A stretch of DNA of 64,000 nucleotides from the NCBI GenBank assembly GCA_963978895.1, contig OZ022240.1, positions 12,496,307 to 12,560,306 on the forward strand. The letters are read 5' to 3'. The notes under the pieces are model-generated. The model was not told the DNA's origin, searched no databases, and was given only the letters and a program-made list of their open reading frames with translations. A program made the position numbers and the translations under genes. This document shows, piece after piece, positions 30,951 to 41,790 of this stretch; positions within the stretch are counted from its first letter, which is position 1; each line of letters begins with the position of its first letter. The DNA comes from Erpobdella octoculata. Taxonomy: Eukaryota; Annelida; Clitellata; Hirudinida; Erpobdellidae.

Positions 30951-31266
30951 TTGCTTGCCCTGGGGCTGTGCTATACATTGTTGGATGGGGTCTAAAAAAT
31001 GAAATCGAATGGTATATTTGGATTGTCTTCGGTTCAACAAATAAAAAAGTTATAAGCGAAAAACGACGATTTTCCGCCGAAAATGCATAAAATCAACATT
31101 GGCTCTTCTTTGAGAAGATCGAATTTGTTTTAAACTGCTGCCCTGGGTATATCCGAGACGCTTGTTTTTAGATAATTCAATATCAAATACAACAATATAA
31201 CTGTCGCTTCTCAATTTCATTTTTTAGACCCCATCCATCAATGTATAGCATAGCCCCAGGGCAAGC
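30951..31266. repeat. Inverted repeat of the family also seen at 18690
   Basis: gcttgccctggggctgtgct (30953) is repeated inverted as agcatagccccagggcaagc (near 31248), and the words atggggtctaaaaaatgaaa/ttttagaccccat frame the middle. aattagcattgccagcttcg at 31283 is the inverted form of the block at 20541. The outer arms therefore pair across the nested Helitron. Confidence 0.6.
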
Positions 31267-31316
31267 AATTTTTGTTTTCTTTAATTAGCATTGCCAGCTT
31301 CGAGGCTAACTTCACA

Positions 31317-32323
31317 CGCATGCAGTTTCTCATCTACTACTCTTTTCGTAATGGTCATATACTCAAAAAATAAATGATTTGACATCTAGAAGTTTCTTAT
31401 CTACTACTCCTTTCGTAATGGTCGTATAGGTACTGGAAAAATAAATGGCTTGAAAACTAGCAGCTTATAAAACGAGACCAGGCAACTGTAAAATGAGATA
31501 TATAATAGTCATAAGCTTGACCGACATTTTGTGATTACGAGATGCCAACTATAGTAGTTTATAAATCTTGTTTCACATATTTGTTTGGTATAACCTGGCC
31601 CTGTAAAACAAATTTGTTACTTTTGTTTTGTTTCACTTTAATTCTAGGTTAATTTTTTTGTTATGATTTTATGTTATGTTTATTTTCTTGTTCTATTAAA
31701 AAAAAATTTTCTCCCCCTTTCTCTTTTATTTTTTGCCCCTGCTCCAATCAATTTTTGAGCAAAGACGAGGTTGTGCAACCGTACGCTACGCCACGAGATT
31801 AAAGTTCTAAAATTATGTTTATTTTCCCAAATTTCTGGAGTGTGTTGACACTGAACACGAAAAAACTTGTAACAAGAATAGAAACATTTATTGGGCAAAA
31901 AACATGTGTTAGTATTAATATTTATTTACAAAAACTATACAGGATAATAAGCTTTAAGGCTCTACACCCATTGGCAGTAGCACTCCTTTTTCGCCAGTTT
32001 CATTTGTGTCTGACACAACTGACAGAATTTTATCCTCGCTGAGGCCGTGCGTCATAGCCCATCCTACAGCGTCATCTTTCACATCTTTATTTAATTTAGT
32101 AGATAATATCCCAGTAAGGTCAGGATAATTTTTGGCCATGATAAAACAATTTGAGAAAATGAAATCCATAGAATAAGATTATTCGTGTTCACTTTTAAAT
32201 TTATAGCCAAGGTTTGTGGGTGGAGCTGATTATTATTAGTAGTTGGCGGCCTGTCAATCATGGACATCACGTGCCTGCCATGCCTGCCAATCATTGCTTG
32301 TTTATCTCATTAACTCCGGTAAT
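31317..32323. other. Right part of the TIR element, no recognised gene
   Basis: Two short - strand frames (31680-31898 and 31954-32169, the latter with VVSDTNETGEKGVLLPMG) have no similarity I recognise. An imperfect duplication (catctactac...cttttcgtaatggtcatata and catctactactcctttcgta) lies at 31332-31430. Confidence 0.35.
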
Positions 32324-32352
32324 GGCAGGATCTTCGGTATTGCCCTAGCTAG

Positions 32353-32583
32353 AACTTTACCTTATTTTTTAACATGATTGTTTAAAAATTTTTTTTTACA
32401 AATAAAAGGTAATACGGCTGCAAACAAGGAATTCGTTAATAGTCTATCTTCCCAACAACGTACTTCCCTTCGACTGACGTTTTGAGTCTTTGGCGAAAAA
32501 ATTAACAAATACAAAATGGGCAATTAAATTAAATATTTAATGGAGTTTGCGAACAAGAAAATATCGTACCGCTATATGCAAGA

Positions 32584-32587
<4 letters not shown>
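32353..32587. other. Spacer, no gene seen
   Basis: AT-rich; no recognised feature before the short (TA)n tract at 32589. Confidence 0.3.
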
Positions 32588-32588
<1 letters not shown>

Positions 32589-32619
<31 letters not shown>

Positions 32620-32782
32620 CTTCTAGACATGCTCGAAGAAAAACAGCTCTAAACTTAAAAGAAACGACTTTTTTCATAACACGTTCCACTTTTCTGAACT
32701 GTGGAACAAGACGAGCTTCAAACAAACTATTGAAATTCATAGTTTGGAATTCATATTGGAATATATATATATATATATATAT
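32589..32782 (-). pseudogene. PLE terminal coding segment, truncated, between two (TA)n tracts
   Basis: Between (TA)n tracts at 32589-32617 and 32761-32782 the - strand encodes FRKVERVMKKVVSFKFRAVF then LRACLEEN, matching the conserved PLE module but lacking its hammerhead and final PKY. It stops at the TA tract directly after EEN. Confidence 0.6.
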
Positions 32783-32959
32783 TCCTTCACGACCGTTGTT
32801 GATGACTTGGATCAACCTGTTAGTACTGATGATACCGCGCGCACCTGTGTCGAAGAAGAATGTCCGATTGATGACAATTGTTCGTACTCATCCAGTTCCT
32901 TCCTCCATTTACTTTCAAACGAGAACATCACTGTTCGACGAAAGCGGAGATATTCTTGA
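32783..32959 (+). pseudogene. PLE polyprotein C-terminus
   Basis: The frame after (TA)n reads SFTTVVDDLDQPVSTDDTAR then an acidic part with C-x5-C and ends SNENITVRRKRRYS. The NITVRRxRR ending is shared with 10283 and, changed, with 34102 and 44467. It is a severely 5'-truncated PLE on the + strand, whose 3' UTR runs to 33305 and includes a (TTA)n tract at 33029-33080. No hammerhead motif was seen downstream. Confidence 0.6.
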
Positions 32960-33025
32960 TTTTATTTATTTAAATATCTTATGTAATTTCGGCTTAATTT
33001 AATCATTTATTATCATAATACTTGC

Positions 33026-33082
<57 letters not shown>

Positions 33083-33304
33083 TGCTACTATTATTTTATC
33101 CTTTAATTAAACGTTTTTAATTATACTTATTTTATCCTCATAACTCCAGTTTATTTTATGTACGTTATTTAATTACATTGTCTAAATTTGATTATTTTTA
33201 TTAATATCCTTCTATTGAGATAATTCCTTGAGGATATTAGTTTATTTGTATATTTAGTTATTACATGTTTTCATATCTTTTGCCTCCTTTTACGCGATCG
33301 TATT

Positions 33305-33671
<367 letters not shown>

Positions 33672-34101
33672 TTCAGAAAAAGCAAAAGGCCGGGCGGTAC
33701 AGGAACCGAACATAAACAAAGACGATTAAAAACAAATAATGAAATGTGGAAGTACGTAGATAAAAATAAAATATGACCAAAATAAAATGCGAGGGAAAGT
33801 ATTAATTAAGGCTAAAAATCAAAGAAGCAAATACAAATTAAATTTAACATAAGAATTGTTGGTGTTAGTTTTCCGTTGATACAGGTGTTAGTTTTTCACC
33901 GATAAGAATTGTTCATAAAAATTGAAAGCCTTAAATGTCGAAGTATACATAGATAGAAAGAAAATAAACAAATTAAATTAAGAGCAAAAATAAAACAAAG
34001 GGATGTATTAATTACCATTGAAATCATAAGAACAAATATAAAATAAATATGACCGAAAATAATACATAAACTAGAGTACCAAGAGCGAGAAAAATCTAAA
34101 A

Positions 34102-35846
34102 TTAACGTCTACGTAATGTAATGTTTGGGTTATTAATTAAATGAGAAAAGAGGGTGTTATAGTCACCATTACTAGTCAAAGCAAACAAACGAGAAATGTA
34201 CAAAGTTCGACTGGTAGGAATCATGGTGAGGGGCCGTCTCGGAGAAGAAGCACGTTCACTATGGCAGGTTCTAGGAAGTAAGTAGGATGGCGAAGGGGAG
34301 AAACCATGACCACAATTCTGGGAATGATATCTTTGGCGGGATACCATTGTATTTCCTGGTGACGAACTCTTAGTACAGAGTGCAGATCTAATACATTGTA
34401 AGGGACATTCATGTTTGTGCTCCACAGGGGGCACAGAAACAACATTAGTTGGGTGAAAAGGCAAACGAAGACTGTATGGAGTATGCTGGCCTGGAATCGT
34501 GCTGACAGTCGGACGTAAACGAGAAGGACGTTCACTATGGTAGTTGTAAACACCAATTCGAGGAAGTAAGAAAGATGGTGAAATTGAGCAACGGGGATCA
34601 CAGTCGTGAGAACGAGGTCTTTGGCGGGAAACTTTCATAGTTTTTGGTGACATGCTCGTAGTGTAGAGGTCAGGTGCAATAGATTTTCTGGGACACGCTG
34701 CTTCGTGGTCGATGGAGGATGAAGAAGCACAGGTAGGTAGATGAAAGAGAGAACCAGGACTGTACTGAGTTTCATTAGTTGGCATGGGGCGTCGTGGAGA
34801 AGAACGTTCGCTATGGTAGTTATTAGCAACAATTCTAGGGTGTGAAATGGATGATGAAGGAGAAGAACCAAGATTATGGTCGTGAGAGCGAGATCTTTGG
34901 CGGGGAACCTTCACAGTCTCCGGTGACGAACTCTTAGTACAGAGTACAGATACACTAGATCGTATGGGACGTTCAGGTTTGTGACCGACGGAGGGCAAAG
35001 AAACGACGGCAAGTGAAGAGGAAGGCAATGCGTTAATCATTACATCTTTAGAAGTAATGGTATGAGCATTATGAAGTAGGTTTATGTTATGAACTGAGTG
35101 ATTAGTAGCTGTAGTAAAAAGCTTTAGGATATGTCCGGAGTGATCTTCTTGTATATTTATGGAAGGTCGGTCACGGACTATATAAAGTGCCTCGGCAATT
35201 TTCAAACGAGCTGGTTCTGGCACGTGATGCAAAATAATGGTATTATCCACAAGTGTTTGTCTAGTGAGTTTAACACCATGGGCAGTCTGGAAATGTGCTG
35301 CTATGCTACCTCCTTGCAAGTGCATAGTGAGGCGCCGAGATAGAGTGGTGCGGGTGTGTCCAATGTATGTTTCTATTGAAGTATGTTTTAGAGGGCAAGT
35401 GAATTTATACACGACGTTAGTAGATTGCAAGGGATCAGGTTGATGTGGTCCGTTTCTTGTAATCATAGAGTGTGATTTCTTGTTTTTATAATATATAGAA
35501 AATTGAAGTCGATGTCGGTTTCGGTCATTAACTGTCACGCAATTTCCGATAATCTGACGTAAAATCTTTTCATCAAGATGATAATTGTCATGCATTTGAG
35601 CGCAATACCGAACATCAATAGTCTTTATATTATTTACGGGAGTTGAGATATTGTTAGTTTTTCGTCGAACAAACTTCTCGATGACGGCGTCAATCATGGT
35701 ATTAGTATAATTATTGTTCACAAGTAGTGTTTTGAGACGCTGAACCTCTGTATGGAAATGAGACCAGTCTTCAGATAACTCGTAAGCACGAGCTAATAAG
35801 TTAAAGATAACACTTTCCTTGTATTTAACTGGACAGTAACAGTATG
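34102..35846 (-). pseudogene. PLE polyprotein fragment: thumb, GIY-YIG and repeated C-terminal region
   Basis: Begins [20 protein letters not shown] next to (TA)n. Follows with [49 protein letters not shown] and [12 protein letters not shown] (GIY-YIG). The last 300 residues hold three to four diverged repeats of about 85 residues with CTKSSSPETVKVPRQRSRSH-type words, alternating with YNYHSERPS; these may be basic nucleic-acid-binding repeats. It ends NNPNITLRRR. Open throughout, but without the RT palm. Similar CVKSSKPEV words occur in the 10283 protein, so the repeat region belongs to the family. Confidence 0.75.
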
Positions 35847-35849
35847 TTA

Positions 35850-36011
<162 letters not shown>

Positions 36012-36048
36012 TTATCTTTATCTATATATACATATAGATATAGATAAT

Positions 36049-36860
36049 TTTCATCATCTTGAAAATATTAACATTACCACTCGTAGAAGATAATTTGAAA
36101 ATCTTGTGTATAAAGAATTAATACGGTAATCCGTATTAATTCTTTGGTTGTTGACAGTTTGTGGCGGCGAGCGTACTTTAAAGGCATAGTTTTACGTACT
36201 GATGGCAGGTTTTGTGCTTTTATTATTTTAACTCTCTGTTTTTTAGTAGTTTCGTATTCTTAAAAATTCTTGACTATATTTGTGAGGGCGTGGCAAATTG
36301 CCTTGTAAATATATTTTAGATTTAACTTTTCGTTCGGTTATAAACATTTCTTGATTTTACTGTATGGACTTTGATGATGGCATTTGGATTTAACTTTTTG
36401 TTCGGTTATAAACATTTCTTGATTTTACTGTATGGACTCTGATGATGGCACTAGAAGCCGAAACTGGCCATTCCTAAGTACGTTTTTTTAAATAAACAAA
36501 AAGGCCCAAGGAAAAACATAGTTCTAAAACTGCGGCCATTGAGGTCGTGAAAAACTATTACTATTGCAAATAAGTTGTCAAAACTGTTCGGCAAAGAATT
36601 TCTTTTAACAGAAAAAATTTCTCACTACATCAATAATTCTTCTTATCTACCCACCAAAGATGAAGTCGAGTTTTTGCAACGAGAAAAGTAAACAAATAGA
36701 AAGAACCGAAATTGTCAAGGAATTAGCACACCAACAAAAGAGTAAACACTCCACCTGTCAAATCAAGAGAACACAAGGCTCAGCAAAAAGAACATAAGTA
36801 AAATTAAATTCCATGGCATTTATGACAGGAATCATAAATTAATGTAATCACAGAGACTAT
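36049..36860 (+). mobile_element. PLE 3' region remnant with duplicated 66-bp block and hammerhead-like motif
   Basis: gatttaactttttgttcggt...tactgtatggactttgatgatggca is present twice (about 36319-36380 and 36388-36449). The second copy leads into the hammerhead-like motif CTGATGATGGCACTAGAAGC then CGAAAC (36439-36464). The expected terminal module is not clearly preserved downstream, though IANKLSKLFGKEFLLTEKIS is open near 36565. Confidence 0.45.
36439..36464 (+). ncRNA. Hammerhead-like motif of a PLE
   Basis: Core CTGATGA and GAAAC, stem GGC/GCC. The internal ATG starts M-A-L-E-A-E-T-G-H. Confidence 0.45.
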
Positions 36861-37106
36861 AATGTTCTTCCAGCTTTCGTTTCATATGTTTAAATGAATA
36901 CACTTCACCATCTTCCGATAAATAACTTCTGATCACACCCTTTATATTGACAGGAAAGTTGCTTCAGGATTGTTTTTAAAAATGACCAATTATGCCAGAA
37001 AGAATATATTTCTTCCATCATATATCACACATCTACAGGTAACACAAAAAACAATCCTGAAGCAACTTTCCTGTCAATATAAAGTGTGATCAGAAGTTAT
37101 TTTCTA
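36861..37106. repeat. Hairpin with 55-bp arms next to an antisense exon copy
   Basis: ataacttctgatcacaccct... (36922-36976) is inverted at 37046-37101 (..aagtgtgatcagaagttat) with a spacer of about 70 bp. Just left of it, 36870-36930 is the reverse complement of the coding sequence at about 37776-37835 of the neighbouring pseudogene. Confidence 0.6.
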
Positions 37107-37189
37107 CTTTTTGGCAGGTTATTGACAATACAAAACCTCTTTCAAGAAGTTAAAGGTGTTAAAGGTATTTAAACTCGACTATGTCAATT

Positions 37190-39015
37190 CAGCATTTTAT
37201 GCGGTGATGAACAGTTAACAGGGTATCTGTTAAATAAGCCAAATGTAGTTAATGTTCATGATCATTGCCGGAGAGACTACACCAACAAAAGAAGTTTTGA
37301 TCAATTGCAACGAAAGAATGCAGAAGGGGTTGATCAAAGATTTTAATGTGTAAATTGTTACGATCGTCTGTTGTCACTTTCAATTGGAAACAAAATGGTT
37401 TTTTTCTGGAAAAATAGTATTTGGAGATAGTAAACAGCCTTTAAAAGGAGCAACAAGTACTGTGATGACATTGAAATGCAGAGAATCCATAATTGAAACT
37501 TGCCACAAAAGAAATGATGCAGGGAGTTCAGAAGTTCTTGTTAGATTAAATTCATGCAATGACTTACCAGCTGAAGAAGCTCGTTACTGCAGAGCGTGTT
37601 ATTCTGGGTTTCTAAAATGTCGATCATCACCTGTCAGCGATAATACTGCTAGCTGAAATCATCCAGGTCGACATCTAGATAACATGTTAATTACTTTTGA
37701 AAAACTGTGTGACTGGTTAGAAGAAGAAGATAAAGGAATTTATACAATAGCTGAATTACAAATTAAAATGCGAGAATTATCTGAAGATGGTGAAGTGTAT
37801 TCATTTAAATATATGAAACGAAAGCTGGAAGAACAGTATGCGGAGCACATATTTTTTGCAGAAGTTTGTGGTCGGAAAAATGTTATTTGCTTCCGTAACA
37901 TGGCATCTCACATTACAACTAACCAATGGTGCACTAAAAAAAGAGTAGCATAGAAGATGAGAGTGAGTGTATCATAATGGCAACAGCAAAGTTGATAAGA
38001 GCTCAATTAAGGGAAATGTCCTTAAATAATGAAGCATATCCAGGAAATGATGATTTCCCCAATATTGAAAATGCCAAAAGGTGGATCCCTAGTTTGTTGA
38101 AAATCTTAAAAGAAAATATTGTTTGTACTGAAATGAAACAAGTTTCCATATGTCATTCTATTGTGCAAGGAGCAAGACAAAGATCTATTATATCTCCAAT
38201 TTTGTTTGGCGTCGGATTTAGTTTAGATCATGTCTTTGGATCTAGATGGCTGCTTGATTTGCTGTCACAGCTGGGATTTTGTGACTTTTTTCAGTTAAAA
38301 AGCTGTGTTAATAAAAATAATAATTTTCAATTTCCTATGATGTAGTGAACCTTTTTAAACAATTAGTGGTTTAGAATGACACTCTTGACACTCTGCAGTC
38401 TTTTCCGCAATGTTTTACTCAATGGTGTGGTGATAATGTTGACCACAATGTTATAACTTTAGATGGAAGTGGTACCTTTCACGGTGTGGGCATCATATCA
38501 ATGTCTACTCCGTGCAGTCGATTAGGGCCAGGACACTGCTGAATCAGCTGTACCTCGATTGTCATGTGTCAAATCCAGTTGTTTTATGAAAAACCGAGGT
38601 ATTCCTATAATGGGATACACATTCCCCAACAAGTCATCATTATCATTGTTGTCTTTCAAGCTAATCCCTCACTTAAATTTTCCTTCTGTGTTGCCTCCTT
38701 TAAACTTGGAACTTGCCTGGAAAATTGGTATCTTGTGCTTAGATGAAGATCAGCAAAGGCCAAGTCGGTCTGGTTTTATAGAACTTGCTTGTAAACCTGA
38801 TGAAGATTTTAGGTCATCATCAGACATTAGGATGCTTCTGATTATTGTTTTGAACCCTAATGACATGTCATGAATTTTTCCACTTTAACTTTCATAGAAT
38901 GCCAGGCTCAAAAACTCAACACTCCAACGGCTTGTGTGACTTTCGACCAGCCGCTGTGGTTAAAGGCTGTTAATATTGTGCATTTCTCCAAAATGAACTT
39001 AGTATATCGTTTGGC
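37190..39015 (+). pseudogene. Decayed member of a multicopy zinc-binding protein family
   Basis: Segments in successive frames: VNVHDHCRRDYTNKRSFDQL with CVNCYDRL (37250-37370); TCHKRNDAGSSEVLVRL and ARYCRACYSGF (37495-37620); FEKLCDWLEEEDKGIYTI and FKYMKRKLEEQYAEHIFFAE (37690-37950); AKLIRAQLREMSLNNEAYPG and SPILFGVGFSLDHVFGSRWL (37980-38345); DNVDHNVITLDGSGTFHGVG (38431-38490); FDQPLWLKAVNIV (38960). I recognise this order from large multicopy families of uncharacterised invertebrate proteins, probably carried by DNA transposons; the function is unknown. Frames change at least five times and several joints could be introns, but stops make a functional gene unlikely. A 475-bp part recurs at 51748. 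Confidence 0.6.
38441..38915 (+). repeat. 475-bp segment duplicated at 51748-52222
   Basis: From gaccacaatg to caaaaac the two copies match; I found one difference (gtgtgggcatc versus gtgtggacatc). Both lie on the + strand, 13.3 kb apart. Confidence 0.85.
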
Positions 39016-39232
39016 AAAAAAGTGTGAAACCAATGACTCAAAATATCAATATTTTCCAAACAAAAGGGATATAGGCACACAGACAGAGGAACCCATGGCG
39101 GGAAATAAAAAATTGTTATTTTTAAGTGTTTTTGTCGTTTTACTGTTCATTTTTTATTGTATGTTGAAATTGGAAATTATTTATGGATGTATATGTATGC
39201 TTTTTAATATGTGTATATTAAATAGTATGTAG
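38996..39232 (+). CDS. ORF ending in a transmembrane tail anchor (possible last exon of an upstream gene)
   Basis: After the family-like part the frame reads KKCETNDSKYQYFPNKRDIG, TQTEEPMAGNKK and then a hydrophobic helix LLFLSVFVVLLFIFYCMLKL near the C-terminus. It is followed by AT-rich 3' UTR with AATAAA at about 39356. A polar stretch, a single helix and a short tail look like a tail-anchored membrane protein. It may be the last exon of a host gene, with an acceptor hidden in 38960-39020, or a chance extension of the pseudogene. I do not recognise the protein. Confidence 0.35.
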   Translation, partial: NLVYRLAKKCETNDSKYQYFPNKRDIGTQTEEPMAGNKKLLFLSVFVVLLFIFYCMLKLEIIYGCICMLFNMCILNSM

Positions 39233-39264
39233 CAATCATTTTTCATATTCATCTTAATTTTTTT

Positions 39265-39605
39265 GCACATTTGAGTCAAAAATGGCATAATAAATCAGTT
39301 TATTTTTATCCATATATAATGTTGCAAGACAAATTTTAACTTATGCAATAGGTTAAAATAAAGTTTTATCTTTAAGTTGAGTTATTTTCATTTAAATGGA
39401 TTTAAAGAGCTGGTATATTGTATATTTTAGTCAAAAACGGCCCAACAAATCAGTTTATTTGTTTTTGTGTTTAATTTTTTTTATTTCCATTGATAATTTT
39501 TAATGTTTGTATATCATGAAATAAGTAACAATAAAGCATTCAACTTAAGCTTTAGTTATTTTCATTTAATTGGATTAAAAGAGCTGGCATATTGAGTTAT
39601 TTTAC
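39265..39605 (+). repeat. Duplicated 3' UTR with two poly(A) signals
   Basis: The block tcaaaaatggcataataaat ... aataaag ... ttattttcatttaaatggat then aaagagctgg recurs about 165 bp downstream with changes; AATAAA occurs at about 39356 and 39529. This looks like a tandem duplication of a polyadenylation region. Confidence 0.55.
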
Positions 39606-39827
39606 CGATTTTAAGGCCGATTTTGAAAATCGTCTGTAATTTTTTTCTGCCATGAGCTGGAAAGGTGGAATTTTAACTAATTGTTGCTAACACATATACC
39701 TACAAAACAAAATATCTAATTGCTTTGTTTCCAATTTGCCTACCTTTTTTTTATTTCAGCTGGACTATAGATTCTTGGAGACTATTTCTTTGTGCATCAT
39801 TTGTCGAATCCAGCCGTGGTATGAAAG

Positions 39828-41759
39828 ATGGATAGATCCAGATGGGATGATGAATCGGAGAATGAGTATGACGGTTTTTTTAATGATGATGTTTCTGATG
39901 ACGAATGCATAGAAGGTTCTGTCCACGTAAGTAGACTGCTGGGCTTCAACGTCAACGCAAGTTGCTGAAATTGATTATTTATGTTTTATTTTCCTGAAAT
40001 TAATAAATATGAAGTAATCTCCTAGTTTAGCAGCTTGGGCCAATTTTGGGTAACATTTCACATATGCCGAGCTGTACCTGTCTATTTTTTAATAAGCCAA
40101 GCGGTACCTGCCTATTTTTTAAATGAATTAGTCCGAAAAGCCGAAAATTTGGTTACATTACAAAAGAAAACAAACCAGATTGAAGTAAACAAAAATTTGT
40201 TCCAAATTTAAAGACTTTTCAAAACGGTAAATATAATACACTTCGAAACACTTTTACATCACAGTTGATGTAGAGGCGTGTCATCAGCCAAGCGGCCAAA
40301 AAATCAAATGTACATTGTCTTAATTGTCTATATCATATAAAAAAAAAAGCAAAAACATAAAATTTCTTGTTTGCTATCGGCAACCAGCAACAATAAAGGT
40401 AAACACTTGTTATTGCGTTCTGTTGAATAAAGTTAGTTTTCTGGAAATATTAATAAATTTAATGTGTTCCTTTTGTAAATATATATTTAGATGCCCTGGT
40501 TTACACTTACACAAATATTAGGAAAGTTTAAAATAAGGGTATATTGATTTGCAAAATACAGGCTCTCCTACTCAGGCTTTAACAAGCATTATTGGCTTGG
40601 GCAAGCTAGCTAACAATGCTCCCCTCGCTCATATGCGGTCAATTATGCTCGGCGCGCGCTACGTCGATTCCGCTGCTCGTCAACCTGTTTCAATCTGATG
40701 TTGCTGCCAACATTTCATTCCTGGAATAACCCCTGCCGCTCACGTTTTGTTTCTGCTAGCTCTACCGTTCCCAGTTGCATTTCCGCTCGCTCTCCCTCTT
40801 CTGGTCACTTTCCTGGTCTCTCTCCCATCCCCGCTTGCTCTCCCATTACCGCTGGCTTCTCCGTTCCGGCTTGCTCTCTTGTTCCCGTTTGCTCTCCTGT
40901 TTCCGCTCGCTCTTTCACTCCAACTCGCTTTCCTTATCTCGCTCACTCTTTCTCTCCTCCTGCATGCTTTCCTGCTCCCGCACTTATTTTTCTTCCACTC
41001 TCTCCAAACTTCTTTTTGCCCGTAAAACATAAAATAGATTAGCCTTCAAACTTCAAATCCGATCGTAATGAAATTTTCACACAAGCTTGAGAGGCAATGG
41101 TAGAAGGTTTTTGTGAAAAAAAATTGAAATCGGTCACAAAATGAACGGAGCGAGAGAGCGATCTTGATGAAATTTGGCAAGGAGGTAGTTTTCATACAGG
41201 GGATGAATGTTAAGAATGTTTGGACTCCCAACTCCGATCTCCCGGCTCAGGTAGGCTAAAAACTTTCCAGGCCGAAAGTGCCTATGTACGACCATCAAAG
41301 GTAATTTGTGTAATAAAATTCAAATTTAGTTTACGTAACAGTGTTTGAAGGCTTCAAACAACTTTTAGCAAATCTATTTTACGTTTTATGGGCTAAAAGA
41401 AGTTAGGAAAGAGTGGAAAGGAGAAAATGAGCGGGAACGGAAACGGGATTATGTATGTATGTATGTATGTATGTATGTATGTATGTATGCATATATGTAT
41501 GTATGTGCATATGTATGTGTGTATGTATGTATGTGTATGTGCATGTATGTGTGTCTGTGTTTATGTATGTATGTATGTGTTTTTTTACAATATTTTGGCA
41601 CTAAATGTTCATTCAAAGTATGTATGTGTGTGTATGTATCTATGTATGTATGTATGTATGTATGTATGTGTGTGTGTATGTATGTATGTATGTATGGGTT
41701 TTTTTACAATATTTCGGCACTAAATGTTCATTCAAAGTTTGTATGTGTGTGTATGTATC

Positions 41760-41790
<31 letters not shown>

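Larger units (their letters stand above)
20149..32352. mobile_element. TIR-bounded composite element holding a Helitron and a retrotransposon array
   Basis: ctagctagggtaataccgaa (20149, continuing gatcctgcc to 20177) is inverted at 32324-32352 (ggcaggatcttcggtattgc then cctagctag) with one mismatch in 29 bp. Without the nested Helitron the element is only about 1.8 kb and codes for nothing I recognise. It contains a minisatellite near the left end and the inverted repeat at 30951-31266. The flanks beyond the TIRs share only ctag, so the target duplication and class are unclear. Confidence 0.55.
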
